From the NCBI GenBank assembly GCA_001599595.1, contig BCHH01000023.1:84439-148438 (forward strand): a DNA stretch of 64,000 nucleotides, written 5' to 3'. Both the position numbers and the translations under genes were made by a program. Below the pieces are notes generated by a model. It ran no database searches. It was not told the origin of the DNA and saw only the letters and a list, made by a program, of their open reading frames with translations. Shown here one piece after another: positions 22,320 to 34,252 of the stretch. This stretch comes from Beverwykella pulmonaria. Taxonomy: Eukaryota; Ascomycota; Dothideomycetes; Pleosporales; Melanommataceae. Position 1 is the stretch's first letter, and the number at the start of each line of letters is the position of its first letter.

Positions 22320-23622
22320 GATGATCGAGACTCTGTGGAAGAGAAGAAATATTGAGATATTTTCCTATATGGAAGCAAGGGTATGAAGAGGTGCTTAAAG
22401 ATGAAGAAAGTGGAATAGAAGTCTTGGAGCCTGAGGGAAATCCGAGGTGAAGAAAGAAAGCAGGGACTATGACACCTATGGATCTTTATAGACTTCTTTT
22501 CGAACTTCTAGAGTATTTCCCCATTAGATAGAACTATCTCGCTAGGTTCCTTGCATTACGAAGCAGTATTCATTTTGCGAAGCACCATGAGGTGTCGGTG
22601 CCATAGCGGAGGAGTGAAGTGAACAGCTGACGCTCGTTCCTTCGATTCATAATCGAACACCCACAATACCTTCAGAATTGTGGGACGCAAAACTAGATGA
22701 AAGGTAGCTCTGGTAGATGGAAGTGGGGAGGTTGAGTCTGGTCGATTTAAAATCAAGCCGTCCCATGTCGGACAATTGACTCGCCGACCAGCACTATGTC
22801 GCTTTCGACTAGCTCTTATTGCTCCCTGGCGAACTCTTCGGTACTACGTTCTCTGCCCCCTCTTCATTACCAATGTCGTCTTTCATCTAAAATGTAATCA
22901 ATTAGAGTCGTACCATGGTTCATCAATTGGCAGATTTGTTGTCAACAATATCTCCGCCCCTACTCTATGCATAGTGTTTGAAAGACCGTTAAGATTACTG
23001 ATCTTCTGCGACCAGCACGCAAACAGACTCGGGCAGCAACCTGGACCCACTAAACCCATAAGAATCCGTACGTGTATCTATGCATCTTTTAGTAATCATG
23101 ATCGCCATAACTAAACACCGATTTGCAATTGAGCCTAAAGGATAATTCAACGTCAATGCCTCCCTTCTGTTGTCTGCTTTGAAGAGATCATAGAACCAGG
23201 GCCAAAACGGCGAGGACTGCTTCACAAGAAGTTTGACGGGGATACCTCAGCAGAAGTGAGACATGCCCATTCTCAGGTCACGGCGCCCCACTAACGCAGT
23301 GCAGAGGAAAATAGAACAAGTGCGGCGAGCTCAACAAGTATTCCACTCCTGTAGAGAGATCACGGGCTGTGAACTACGCCGGCTCACAGCTTGGAACACT
23401 CCGTCTGACACTGTAACCCAAGTAGCCGCAAAATTGGGTCAGGATCGTTATCAAGACACTGTTAATCACGTAAGATATCCTAAAACGTGATATAAAGAGT
23501 ACATAACTACAATTTTTAGATGTAATAGAGTGAACATGGAGTCAAGTTCAACCACTCATCATTTCTATATTTATTCAAAAAAGCCCATCAAAGCAGTCAA
23601 CAGAGACGTCGAAATCCACCCA
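22320..23622. other. Intergenic region between two SDR genes
   Basis: 1.3 kb without a recognisable gene. Short frames at 22556-23490 show no family similarity. No repeat ends found. Confidence 0.4.
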
Positions 23623-24620
23623 TCAGGCCCCCTCTTTCCCGAGCAACCCAAGCTCCTGATCCCACCCCCCCTCAAACGTCGTACTCTTACTCACCTCCTC
23701 CCATTCGTCACAGAGCTTCAAGGTTTCCTCGCACTTAACGCGCATGGCCCTCATCGCATCCTCCCCTAGCGGCAGGCGTTTGGGAAACGGCTTGCCGGCC
23801 GCCATACCCTCACTTTTCACCACATCGACGATGCGGTGCGCGGCCCTATCCGGGTCTCCCGGCTGGTGCTTGTGCATCTTGGCCACCTCGTTTAGGAGCG
23901 CCGTGTGGATGTCGTCGTACGCTTTATTGGGGTGTGTGCGCGAGAAGACGAGGCGCGCGGTGCTAAAGAGGTCGGTACGGAAGTAGCCCGGCTGCACGAT
24001 CATGGAGCGGATGCCAAAGGACGCAGTCTCGATTTGAAAGGTGTCGAATATGCCTGCACTGTCAGCTAAGGGGAGGGGAGAGGGGTGGAGGGAAGCAAGC
24101 GGGCAGACCTTCAAGAGCGTATTTGGTCGCGTTGTAGGGCGAGGCGCCCATGTCGCCCTCCCATCCGCACCGCGAGCCGATGAAAACGACTGTGCCGCTG
24201 GATTTGGATCTGAAGTGTGGTAGGATGGCGCGCGTCACGTTCATTGTTCCACAGACGTTGACGGTGAAGTTGTCGATGTAGTCTTTTGCGCTGCAGAATG
24301 TGAGTAACACATCGTTGGTAGGAAGATTGTACTGACTCAGCCTCCTCGATGAATGCCCCATGCAGATAGCCAGCATTGTTCACCAATACATCAATTCCAC
24401 CAAAGGTGTTGATGGCTTCGTCGACGACTTTCTTCACCGTCTCTGAGGAGCCGGTGATGTCCAGTTCTAGCGGCAGCACACAGTCGCTCTGCAAGTGAGC
24501 GATGTCCTTCACGTTCCGGGATGTGACGACGACTCGTTCCCCTCGAGCGATAAGGGCGGATGCGAGGGATTTGCCGATGCCGGAAGAGCATCCAGTGACG
24601 AGCCAGGTGAGTTGTGGCAT
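23623..24620 (-). CDS. Short-chain dehydrogenase/reductase
   Basis: Classical SDR oxidoreductase. Three exons on the minus strand with introns at 24291-24336 and 24054-24108; spliced length 298 aa. The protein starts MPQLTWLVTGCSSGIGKSLA (TGxxxGIG), followed by LDITGS at the cofactor-specificity region, VNNAGY, and the active site with Ser in VVFIGSRCG and YNATKYALEG (Tyr-x3-Lys). VQPGYFRTDL follows, matching the PG motif. The sequence resembles fungal oxidoreductases of the retinol dehydrogenase/YusZ-like group. The substrate is unknown. The length is normal and no key residue is missing. Confidence 0.88.
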
Positions 24621-26455
24621 GTTTGCACGACTGCTCTAGGTGGCAATGTCTCGGTCTTGCGTTTTGGGGCCTCAGCGCAGAGAACGAGATAAATTGACCA
24701 TGATGAGGTAGATTTGCTAGATTCCGTCTCTTTGGCGAAGAAGCAGTGTGCTAATGATGTACTTCACCTTTCCGATTTAGTAGCACTCTTAGCCCGACAC
24801 ACCCGGGTGGTACGCTCATAAGAGTGGGTAAGTGGCTACGGGAACAACTGAGGGAAACGTCTTGCAGACTGTGCCACATCCATAGCCAATATACCTAGAT
24901 TACAGGTTGTAGTCGAGCCTAATTACAGAGCGTACTGTGCCACATTGAGTTCCAGAAAATTGGAGAACGTCCTTCCCTTTCCGGCCACATTTACCATCTC
25001 AGCTTAGATAGCCCCCAGTCAAACCTCACACGCCAGCAATCAGCAGCAACTGCGGCCCAGTAGCGCAGCGCACTGTTCAAGGCCTGTCCGATTGGATGTT
25101 GGTAATTCTGCCCATGCTATAACGCCAACACCTGATTTTCCCAATATTCGTAATATTATTATTTAATCTATTTACCGTCTGTTACCGACCCTAGTTGGAC
25201 CCATGCAGACTATTGCCACTATTTACACCAGATGAACAAAATTCCCCAGACTGGGCTTGATACGAGTACTCATATTGGGAAAAAAAATCTTTCGTCCATT
25301 GTTCCATACACACGCGACCTGGGTGAGCAAAGGTTCGACTTAGATGGCTGCTGTCCGCTTGCCCTGACCGCCCGCTCTGTCACGCTTGCCATAGTTGTGG
25401 CGAATGATTCCTCTAGGAGTTGAAGTCCTGTGTACCTGTACCCTCATCATGCTCCGCTGGTGTAGACTCCGCGCCCACCGTTCCCCCAACGCTCGCCGTT
25501 GCGACACGACGCCTTAGCTGCTGATGCAGCATGACTACCAGTCCCGTAGGACCCTCCCTCTCTAGACACAGTGGGACATGTGCCGCTGGGTTGTTTAGGT
25601 GTTGTTACCCTAGGGTTCCAATCCTAGGTTCTCCCTATAGAGGAGAGTGATAGGTCCACGTCTTACGATCGTGGTTATCCGACTGAGTGTAGATGTAGAG
25701 GCGAGGGGTCGTGAGAAATTTGTTCCGCCCAGGGATGAGAGGTCTGTCCAAGTCGCTGTTTTGTCTGCGCGCAGCGGCGGCGGAGGATTGGGGCCTGTTT
25801 CCACGTGGTGTTTAATCGCTGTAGGTATGTAGGTATTTATTGAGTTTTGAGAAGTTCGCGAACCGTTTCCGACTGTTGGAGATGCGTGCGGCGTGGTCAA
25901 TGCTACATCTTTCAGCAGTGTCCTTATGCTCGCCGTGCTGTGGATTGAAACAACCACGGAAGCTGAGGATGCGGTTGAGCTAGCCTCAACCTAGGTTTGG
26001 CGTGGTTGTGCGTAGGCTTCCCATCAAACAGGGAGGCGGTTAGGTTGTGAAGTGAGAGCCAGTTGTACAACTCTAGAGAGGCGGTAGAGGACATGGTTGG
26101 AATTGCAAAAAATTTTCAGATGGGAGATCTATTGAGTTAGGGTCTCTACCTGAGACATCGAGGAAGTCTTAATAAATCTTGGGAGGTACCACAGCGGCGA
26201 GAGCTTGGCAGGGTGAGTTGTCTTAGAGTCTTATCTGGACTGCCCTTGCGGGGCCCTTTATAGTGAGGGAATTATATCTGCCTTCACTGTCGACCTCAGC
26301 TCGCTTTTTTACGCGGGTTGATATAGTTACCGACGTCCCCCTTTTACTATTTAGTGACTACAATGGTGGCTTTGTACTTTGAGTATATCAGAGATGCTAC
26401 GGGAATCTCGGGATTGAAGTAATCGTATGAATAACATATCAGTCCAAAGGTATGA
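24621..26455. other. 1.8-kb spacer without recognisable gene
   Basis: No coherent coding frame. The part 25400-26340 is GC-richer and looks like degenerate unique sequence, possibly an old transposon, with small palindromes around CCTAGG near 25610-25635. I cannot assign it to a family. Confidence 0.35.
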
Positions 26456-26586
26456 TGTAAGCACAGGACACCACAATGTCACGTGGATGTGCCACTGACT
26501 AATCAGTCCGTCAAATATATATCAGCTGTACATACTTCACATACAATACACATCTGGACACCTTTTCCTCCACCCTTCAGCTTACA
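26456..26586 (+). repeat. Family C mini LTR-like element
   Basis: 131-bp element with 7-bp inverted ends, TGTAAGC at the left and GCTTACA at the right. It is flanked on both sides by the perfect 5-bp duplication TATGA (26451-26455 and 26587-26591). Two relatives occur at 30302-30430 and 60890-61005. TG...CA ends with a 5-bp duplication suggest a solo LTR of a very small retroelement; a miniature DNA transposon is the alternative. An AT-rich ATATATATCAG stretch inside could act as a TATA box. Confidence 0.75.
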
Positions 26587-26991
26587 TATGAAGTGACGAA
26601 CAATGCTGTGAACTTGTACTTCTATTTTTAAGCTCTTTGGGCGCAAATAAAAAATTGGCATTTTATTGCACTATCTCTCAGCGGTCCGCAGCTTTGCTAG
26701 CCCCACAGGCTCTGCTTCTCTAAAGTTAAACTTCCGGCACGGTTTAAACTATACCTCGTTGGACATAGCGCGCAAAGATCTTCCGCTAGCCCCATTTGGA
26801 AAACTGTTAAAGAATATCTTACGTGAGATGAATTTGATACGATCGCCTAAACGCACATAGGATTAGCTTTCCAGATACCTGAGGGTCTCGCTTCATCCTC
26901 AGCTTTCTTCCCATCAGGTATTCGGCAACCAAACAGTCTCCATCAACGGCACCTCGATCAGTAAACTCCTACGCTATCGCCGACTTCGGAG
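26587..26991. other. Spacer upstream of F-box/LRR-like gene
   Basis: 405 bp containing the promoter of the gene at 26992. A short frame at 26666-26860 has no family similarity. Confidence 0.35.
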
Positions 26992-28552
26992 ATGCCGCGC
27001 AAGCGAAGCAAGCGAAGCAAACTACGAATGCGACAACTGCACCTGGGCCCTGCCGACGACAAAACCCTGGTTATTCTGGGAGGCGAGTTGTACATGAAGC
27101 GGAGACTTCCTTACGAGCTGGACCCCGAACTCTTCGCGCATTTACCGTTCAGTGGTTGTACCGACGATGATCTCTATATGCTACTCAATCCGCCGTTTCC
27201 GATTTTATGTCTGCCGGAAGAGCTGATCGACGAGATCCTGAGGTTAGCGTACTACGATCGACGAAATAAAGAGAGGCCAGGAAGCAGATACAACCCAGTA
27301 GCGCAATATCGCGCGGCCTGTTCATTGTACCCTGTGTGTAAATTGTTCTACCGTTTGATCACGTCAAGGATGTACTCCTACATCGAAATGACTAATCATT
27401 GGCCCGACGAGAAAGTAAAGCACAACCTACTCTGTCGCACTATGAAAGAGACCCCATCACTTGCGAGGCATTGCAAGACCTTGTGCATTCGTGCCTCCGT
27501 GGCAACACGACCGATACTTTATAAGATCGACTACTTCATGCATGGCTTCACCAATGTACAGAGCCTGACGATTTCTGGATACTTAAATCCGGGTGATGGA
27601 TTGTGCAAGTACATGCTGGATATTCTGAGATTCACGCTTCCACACTTGGCCAGGGTCGAGGTATTTGATTTGAAGATGGACACGCCAGAATATGCGGATG
27701 GTATCTGGTCTGAAGAGACACAGCCACCTCTAGAAGCACTTTGCGGGGCATTGGACGTCCTGCGGAACATGAAGAGTCTCAAGGTCCAAGGGTTTAATCC
27801 ACACTCAAAACTTCCAGAGGTAAAACGTCATCTGCACAATACTTCGTGTCTACTCGTACTAATGCCGCGGATAGTATCTAAAAGGCTCCAGCCCAATAAC
27901 ATCTCTCACAATCACAAACTTCGTAGGCAGCAATGAAGGTTTGACAGAATTTTTAAATTGGCCAGCCAGTCTCGAACATTTTAAACTTGTGAACGAGCCC
28001 GCGCGAAAAAGGCTCCGCATTCACGAAATCGGACACGCCCTGTTGAGCCAGAAACACTCATTGAGAACCCTCGAAATCGACTATTACCCTGAAGTAGGAC
28101 CAATCGACGTCTCCGCTTTCCCGAACCTCGAATCTATACAGCTCTCCTCGCGCACCATGAATCATGCCTGGAGTCCCGAAGACATGTGTTCTAGCATCCT
28201 TTCAGCGCCCCGTCTGCTGAAGCTGATCTGGGATTTCAGTTACATCCCTTTCGACTCCTGGAGCGGGTGTTCCATGACGAGCGTAAGCGACTTCGGCATC
28301 GAGCAAGCGAACTGGTTGATGGGCCTAGTACGACTTGCTCATGCTCGGGGGTGCACGCTTCGTGAGGTTGGGATTCAATATTGCCCTGCTGATGTGGCGT
28401 TTCGCGAAAAGGAGGAGGGTGAATTGCCACTGAGGCTGATGGAGGGAATTGAGCAGGAGATGCATGGTTTGGGGATGAGATTGATATATAATAGATATCG
28501 GTTGAAAGAGGAAGCGCTCAAGTTTCAAAGAGAGAATGAGATGTGGTCTTGA
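26992..28552 (+). CDS. F-box/LRR-like protein
   Basis: Two exons, 26992-27819 and 27875-28552, with a 55-bp GT-AG intron. The spliced length is 501 aa. The N-terminus is very basic (MPRKRSKRSKLRMRQ), possibly a nuclear localisation signal. Around residue 75, FPILCLPEELIDEILRLAYY is an F-box-like start (LPxELxxEIL). The rest contains leucine-rich segments spaced like degenerate LRRs, for example NVQSLTISGYL, MKSLKVQGF, ITSLTITNFVG, SLRTLEIDYY and NLESIQLSS. In the family, the F-box binds Skp1 in SCF ubiquitin ligases and the LRR-like part binds substrate. The substrate is unknown. The intron junction (LPE-YLKGSSPITSL) keeps frame and restores an LRR-like repeat, which supports the model. Confidence 0.75.
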
Positions 28553-30301
28553 CACAGAAGGTGAGATTAGCGAGCGAGGGTGAGTAATTTACATCATGGA
28601 GGATGTGAATACTCGACTCGTGTGCGTACATACTAATAGGTCACGAAGCTGCACGACAAACATGGAAATATCCCTTTCTTTGTACTGCCTTCTGCAGATC
28701 ATGAGTCCTATTTTTAATTGATAGCTTCTAGAAAGCCCACAAATGATCTACCAAAGGATTTTTCTAAATTTATTGGAGCAACTCCGGAATATGCACACAT
28801 CTAGAAACTGCTGTCGGCAGCTCAATAAAAGATGTATTTTCTTCACGATGTAACGGCCGAAATATAGAAGGGTGAAAAAGAGGACCGGGGGCGTGAAATA
28901 ACAATTGAAGATGTATATTGTCAGGTAATGATCGTTAAATTCAACCTAAGCTTTTCGTTATCCTTGTTAGATGAGCCATGTCCTTCTGCGCTGGGGCATG
29001 TTCTTACATGATCCGAACTGAGCAACCAGAACCAACGTGCTAAAATGGACTGCGGGCAATTTGGGAAATACCTCGGTCCCGCTTCTAGGTTACCACTCCG
29101 TGCTATAGACATGGCTGCCCAGCTTGCGTGGTCAATTTTTCACAGCCTCGGGAAGAAGATCAAGCCAAGGCTGTTCAGCTTAGGGGTTGGACGTACTTGG
29201 TGTTGTAACGTTCATCGGTTCGCTAGTCGCTCCTAGATCGCAGTTGCAAGCTAGACTTTGATTTAGAGGCAACTAGTCACCAAGAAATTTCTAACTAAAA
29301 TGAGAAGTTTGGAAGATGAAGGTTAAAGTTTGAATTCGTCAAGGGTTGGAAAGCTGAGGACCGATGACATTGCCATAATCTTGACATCAAATTCACTAGT
29401 ACTCAATTCTTCCTCGTCAACTAATTGCGGAGGTACATTTTAAGAGACTGTGGGATATATTGCGATGAATAATGGCACGTGCCATGCGTCTGGGCAACCT
29501 GAGGTCCTGTGAAGGCTTAAGTTTCTGATATATAATGTATAACGCCACATGATCTAAGGATTGGTCCCAGAACCAGCCAAGTGCGATTTGACCACCTCAT
29601 TAACTTGTGCGTCTTGGGATCAGCTTATTTCTTCATAGACAATATAATTGCTGTTTTATGGCAAATGTTTACGGCGCAAAATTGCACGTGAAATGAAATT
29701 GAAATGTTCTTTAGCCTTCGTCAAATTTATACTCATCGAGTAGATTCATGTCTGTCGTCCTTAGGGAAAGCGGTAGCTCAATCAACACTAGCTTCTTGCA
29801 CATCTGAGCACAGGCGAACACTATAACGCGAAAGAGAACAGCAGTCTAAAGATTCAATGCCCAAACGGCCAGGTTTCACTAGTCTCCACAGCTGCAAATC
29901 TAAGGCGTTACCCATATTTCCATACACCAATATTGCCCCTTCCACGAGGATAGCGTCATCAACTAGATCACTTTCAGCGGATACCCTTCGCAACTTCTTA
30001 TAAAATCTATGGTTCTATAACAACACTTTCAATGGCAGATCCCGAAACGGAAACTTCGTCCATCTCCAGCTAATTTCATTTCAGCCAAAAAGCTATCCGA
30101 CGCACAACCTAAGACTGTTCTTACCCTTAGTTCTGTGAACTTATATTTGAAAGTGATCCGGCACTAGGGCTAGAGCGCGCTTGTAGAGCTTAACAGCCAT
30201 ACCTGGCTAGCGCTACCACCAAGTGTGGGCGATACTGATGCTATCCGTGGCTTCTAAAGGTTGTTCTTGCTCAAATTCAGTGTCCTGTATCTTGGGATTA
30301 C
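28553..30301. other. 1.7-kb gene-free spacer
   Basis: Only short frames without family similarity. No repeat ends identified before the family C element that starts at 30302. Confidence 0.4.
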
Positions 30302-30430
30302 TGCAAGCCCAGGGCAACATACAGCCACGTAGATATATCACTGACTAATCAGTCCGTCATATATATATCAGATGCACATACATACACACAAGGCATCTTC
30401 ATACCCTTTCTCATCCACACCCTGCTTACA
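30302..30430 (+). repeat. Family C mini LTR-like element
   Basis: 129-bp copy with ends TGCAAGC and GCTTACA. Flanks are ATTAC (30297-30301) and ATGAC (30431-30435), a 5-bp duplication with one difference. The internal GACTAATCAGTCCGTCA stretch is shared with the copy at 26456. Confidence 0.65.
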
Positions 30431-30455
30431 ATGACTCTATATAGTTGTCATATAC

Positions 30456-31090
30456 TGCGCCGTAGCAAAGTGCAACTTTGCGCGAATACACTACTAGCAC
30501 AGGTTGAAGGCTTGGATGCATGGTGCAGGGAAAGGGTCCTGGTTTCTCTGTCAGCTGCTTGCTTCGTCATCAATCCATGCGGCGCATATTGTCACGAGTA
30601 GAGGCTGAAGTCAACTGTCTGATGGAAATTGTGTATAAAGAGTGAGAAAGCCGTGAAGAGCTGACTGCTCGCACGACGACTATATATACCCATGAAGGGT
30701 GAGCTAGCTAGAATAGGACAGATGGTATGTCATGTGAGACACGTGACATACGTGATACACGTGACATAGTAGAACACGTGATATATATGGGGATCCGAAT
30801 ACGATGCCCATCGAGGCAACACAGATCAACGGACGCACCACAATTCACCAGAGCGATCACCATCAACCGACCCCCAACGAGATCACGAATACTTCATCTA
30901 TTTTTCATCACACCTTCTTTTTTTATTTGGTTTGGTAGCTAGATACAACGAAATTGAATTAGTCTACTGCCAAACCTCATTTTGATTCCTCCTCCCTCAG
31001 TGCATTGCTGTTTCGGACATCGCATGGCTGCGAGTCGCCCTCCTACCCCCGTGTGATATTTCTTTATCATATACTCTTTAATCCACTGCA
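30456..31090 (+). repeat. Family A solo LTR with nested insertion
   Basis: Starts TGCGCCGTAGC and ends CCACTGCA. It is flanked by the 4-bp duplication ATAC at 30452-30455 and 31091-31094. The total length is 635 bp. Removing the 194-bp nested element (30590-30783) and its 5-bp duplication leaves about 436 bp, the length of the 42122 copy. No internal retroelement sequence is attached, so this is a solo LTR left by recombination. Confidence 0.8.
30590..30783 (+). repeat. Family E LTR nested in family A LTR
   Basis: Begins TGTCACGAG and ends ACACGTGATA, giving near-perfect 7-bp inverted ends (TGTCACG against CGTGATA, with the mismatch being a C-to-T change). The flanks CATAT and TATAT are a 5-bp duplication with one difference. 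The right part has several CACGTG cores. The length is 194 bp. It interrupts the family A LTR at a point where other A copies are continuous. Confidence 0.65.
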
Positions 31091-31452
31091 ATACATCTGT
31101 TCTTCTTGGTTCGCATGATAGTCAACTAGTCAAACAGCTCGCACTCAAATACACTAGTTCTAATTAGTGATTCTGTACTTCTTAACCTTTGTAACCCTTT
31201 TTATTTAGATAGAGTGCTAACTTTGATCAAAGCACAACTTATCAATAAGGACACCCCATACATAGGGAGCTAAATTTCGATAACAGGACGCAATACCCTT
31301 CTTGAAACTGCTCTATAACCTGACTGCGTATAGAAAACTGAATTGTGTTAAGAAGACAGCCCTAAAGAGCTGCTAGCATAAATATATCCGGGCAATGCTA
31401 CCCTCCGCGTCGTCAAGAATATGCCGCCCAACGAAGGCTTAAAATAGATAGC

Positions 31453-31646
31453 TGTTGTAATGCCACAAAGTAGACTGTATATTGATGTTCGTTTTATTGA
31501 TTCTACAAAGGAGGAGGAGCTACTGAAGAAGTATTTATAGTCTTATCAAGCACGCTAGGAGCTTGCCAAGATAGTGATAACAAATATAAAAGTGAGTCAC
31601 ATGAGCAAACATAGAGATGACTCATCATGTGACCCACAGGCCGACA
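31453..31646 (+). repeat. Family B solo LTR
   Basis: 194-bp copy starting TGTTGTAATG and ending GGCCGACA, with flanking 5-bp duplication ATAGC at 31448-31452 and 31647-31651. Shares GAGTCACATGAGCAAACATAGA and GACTCATCATGTGACCCAC with the copies at 40085, 49099 and 56227. Confidence 0.8.
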
Positions 31647-31651
31647 ATAGC

Positions 31652-32969
31652 CACTTTCCATTTGAATCCGCTTGCATGTCCAACCTAGCAGCTTCGATAC
31701 CATCCCTTCGCCCTCAATGTCCAAACCAACCCCACCCTCCCGAACCTAACAGTCCTCCACATCACCATCTTAGCAATGAGCAGGAACAGCACCCCCGCGT
31801 AAGCGACAATCGCTATATAATATAAGGCCTGATTGTTAATTTGGTAAGCGGCATAGGCACGGAGAGGCCGGTATGGATATTCTTCACGCCCTACAGACGC
31901 GCAAGAGGGGTAGGCGGCGGGTGCTTCAGGCCAGAGAATTGCTTCAACGCTATAGACGATGGACACAGGTAGCAGACGAGTGAGTAGATCGCTGCTATCA
32001 CAGAGGTCTAATTGTGATAAGCAACGGGTTCAGTATTGCCAGAGTCTCCAAGCCAGATCAAGATACACTTCCACTTCGTTTCTCCCACCAATTCAGAATA
32101 CATGAACTCCCTCGAAATAGTCGAGCAAATTCTATCACACTGGCTACTAGCATAAATGTACCATTAAATCCTATTGCGAAAACTGATATGCGCGACTTCT
32201 GATTCCCAGAGATTGCCCTGATTTATCCCGCATCCAATCGCCTTGTTCCCAACACTAAGTTAAACATAAATACAGAGGATACCAGTACTACCCCCACCTT
32301 CAACCGGAGAACTAGAACTGGTAGGCTTTCAATCCCCCGCTCGCCCTCCTATCGCCCACTTCTCCCGAATCATCGAATCTATTGACCCAATCACAGCACC
32401 CCGCTCCAACCTTCAAGAAGTCAACTCAAATCCACAAACGCGAGACATCACACTATGTTCACACGACACTCGGTGATTATGGACCGAAAACAGCGGTGAA
32501 GACAACGGTAGTCGGGGCAAAGAAGGCGCGATCGGCGCACAAGAAGCGCGGCTCTCTGATTTGGTTGGTTGTGGCAATTTGCGAATCTATTTGGAAAGAA
32601 TAATCAGAAGGAGCGAGCATGGTGGTATCGTGTATGGGAGGAGAGTATTGGTGATTAGTTATGAGAAGGGCAGTGGCCTGCGATGCTTGTTCGTTATGAA
32701 TATTATGATCTTTGAATGTTAATGAACACTTACAAAAAGTTGGAAGGCATTGAAAATATAGTATCAAGCAGAGTGGATACGATCAATACCTAGCAGGTCG
32801 AAAATGTTGACATACAATTGTTATTGATAGGTGCGTGCTGCGTTGTGCAATATCATGCTATCAGCTACGTAGGAAAGTTGAGCGCATGACCGACACATGC
32901 CCGTACAATAACCTAACCTTCTCAACCCAGTGCTCCTTGGCCCGCCTCCACCGACCATTTCTCACACGT
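31652..32969. other. Spacer downstream of family B LTR
   Basis: A minus-strand frame (31685-31966) contains one hydrophobic segment and could be the last exon of a decayed membrane protein, but I recognise no family. Other frames to 32770 are short. No repeat ends seen. Confidence 0.35.
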
Positions 32970-33388
32970 CTATTGACAAACAATAACCCCGTTATTCAAG
33001 TTCACCGTCCCTCCAAAACTCACAGTGTTCCCGTTTGCGTTCAATGTGCCCCAACCTGCTGCGTGGCGCTTGCATCCCTAAACACTTTACAGCTCCCACC
33101 TCCAGAAACGATGTTTCCACAGTTAGCCTGGACTGGGTTCCCTAGGTTGCCAAAATTGGACCGGATGCTGACGCGGGCCCCGCTGCGAGGGATGTTGGCT
33201 TGGACGGCGGTGTCAGTCGCGTCATTGGCGAGGAGAACGCGAACGCTACCCTAGAGTGGTTGCTAATCGTGTACTGGGATAAGTGGAGGAATGTGAATTC
33301 TGAGGTGTACCTGACGAGCCTCGAGGTGTAAAGGTGTAGCTGCGGCGAAGGCGGCAATGAGGGTGGTAAGGATGATATTAGTCTTCAT
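32970..33388 (-). pseudogene. Small secreted protein with frameshift
   Basis: Minus strand. Exon 1 (33388-33311) encodes a clear signal peptide, MKTNIILTTLIAAFAAATPL, followed by HLEARQ. A GT-AG intron (33251-33310) follows, then exon 2 with a Cys-containing region (NCGNIVSGGGSCKVF). Near 33053 the frame runs into TGA. Shifting by one base at that point opens GTLNANGNTVSFGGTVNLNN and ends in VCQ before a stop at 32970, so a one-base loss is the simplest reading. The protein would be about 120-130 aa and resemble a small secreted effector-like protein. I know no named family. Sequencing error or recent decay are both possible. Confidence 0.55.
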
Positions 33389-34252
33389 TGTGGCCTTTTG
33401 GTGATGGAATCGTGGATGCGTTGAAGGATGATGATAGTTCAGCAAAGGATTACCGTTCTTTATATACCATTAACATGTTCCCTCGACAGTCTTACTTCGT
33501 CGTCATCATCGCCAATCATCAGTTTCCCCTCGGACCTCCTTCTCAGCAGCATCATTCATATGACCTACGCGGGTGACCTGGAATGGTGCGCGCTATTGAA
33601 GCAAATTCGTGAACTCGTCTCTCTCTAGGCCCATTTCCCTAAACAGTTTGGTGTATGCATTAAAAACGCTGACTGCATCATGAAGCCACTACGATATTCA
33701 AGAGTAGGAGATATGTATGAATAAGGATCACGAAAGAGGCGGATGGGATGAAAATAGCCGTTCTTGGACCCATATAGCTGACACTCATGTGAGACTTCCA
33801 AGTAGAATCGTCCTTGTTCGTCAAAATGTGGGCTCGGTAGTCTCTAGGCAGCATATTTTTTCTTAGTCGTGACCCTTCTGATTAGTTATGATAGATTAAA
33901 TGCAGGCTTAAGCGCTTACAGAGCAATGACGACAAGTCAAACATGCCTTGGACACGTGCAGAGATCCGACGAGAGATAAAGAAAAAGGAAAATTTGAAGT
34001 ACGCTCCACACCGGTAAATACATGCTAGCTAGAACCCCTTTGGAAAAGATGATGCTGAGCATAGGATCTAATAAACCCAAACTGTTAGCCAGTAGGTCGA
34101 TATGCAATATTAAAGTAGTACAGTGTGAGAGCAAGTCAATTTGAAAGAAACGTCGTTGAGTGTGTATCCGTAAATTGAAACCGATGAACGTATTGGTGAG
34201 GTGCGTTAAATTAAAATATTTATAATGGCTGCCATTGTCGGCTTCGCAAAGA
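33389..34252. other. Intergenic region
   Basis: 864 bp between the secreted-protein promoter and the 3' end of the repeat protein gene. Frames are short and unrecognised. No repeats found. Confidence 0.4.

Noticed and set aside
13709..24620. Secondary-metabolite gene cluster
   Set aside because: A methyltransferase, a regulator and two SDRs are present but no core synthase, and they are separated by transposon relics.
25400..26340. Possible decayed LTR
   Set aside because: I could not find inverted ends with target duplications.
31685..31966. Minus-strand frame with a hydrophobic segment
   Set aside because: Too short and unrecognised; no supported upstream exon.
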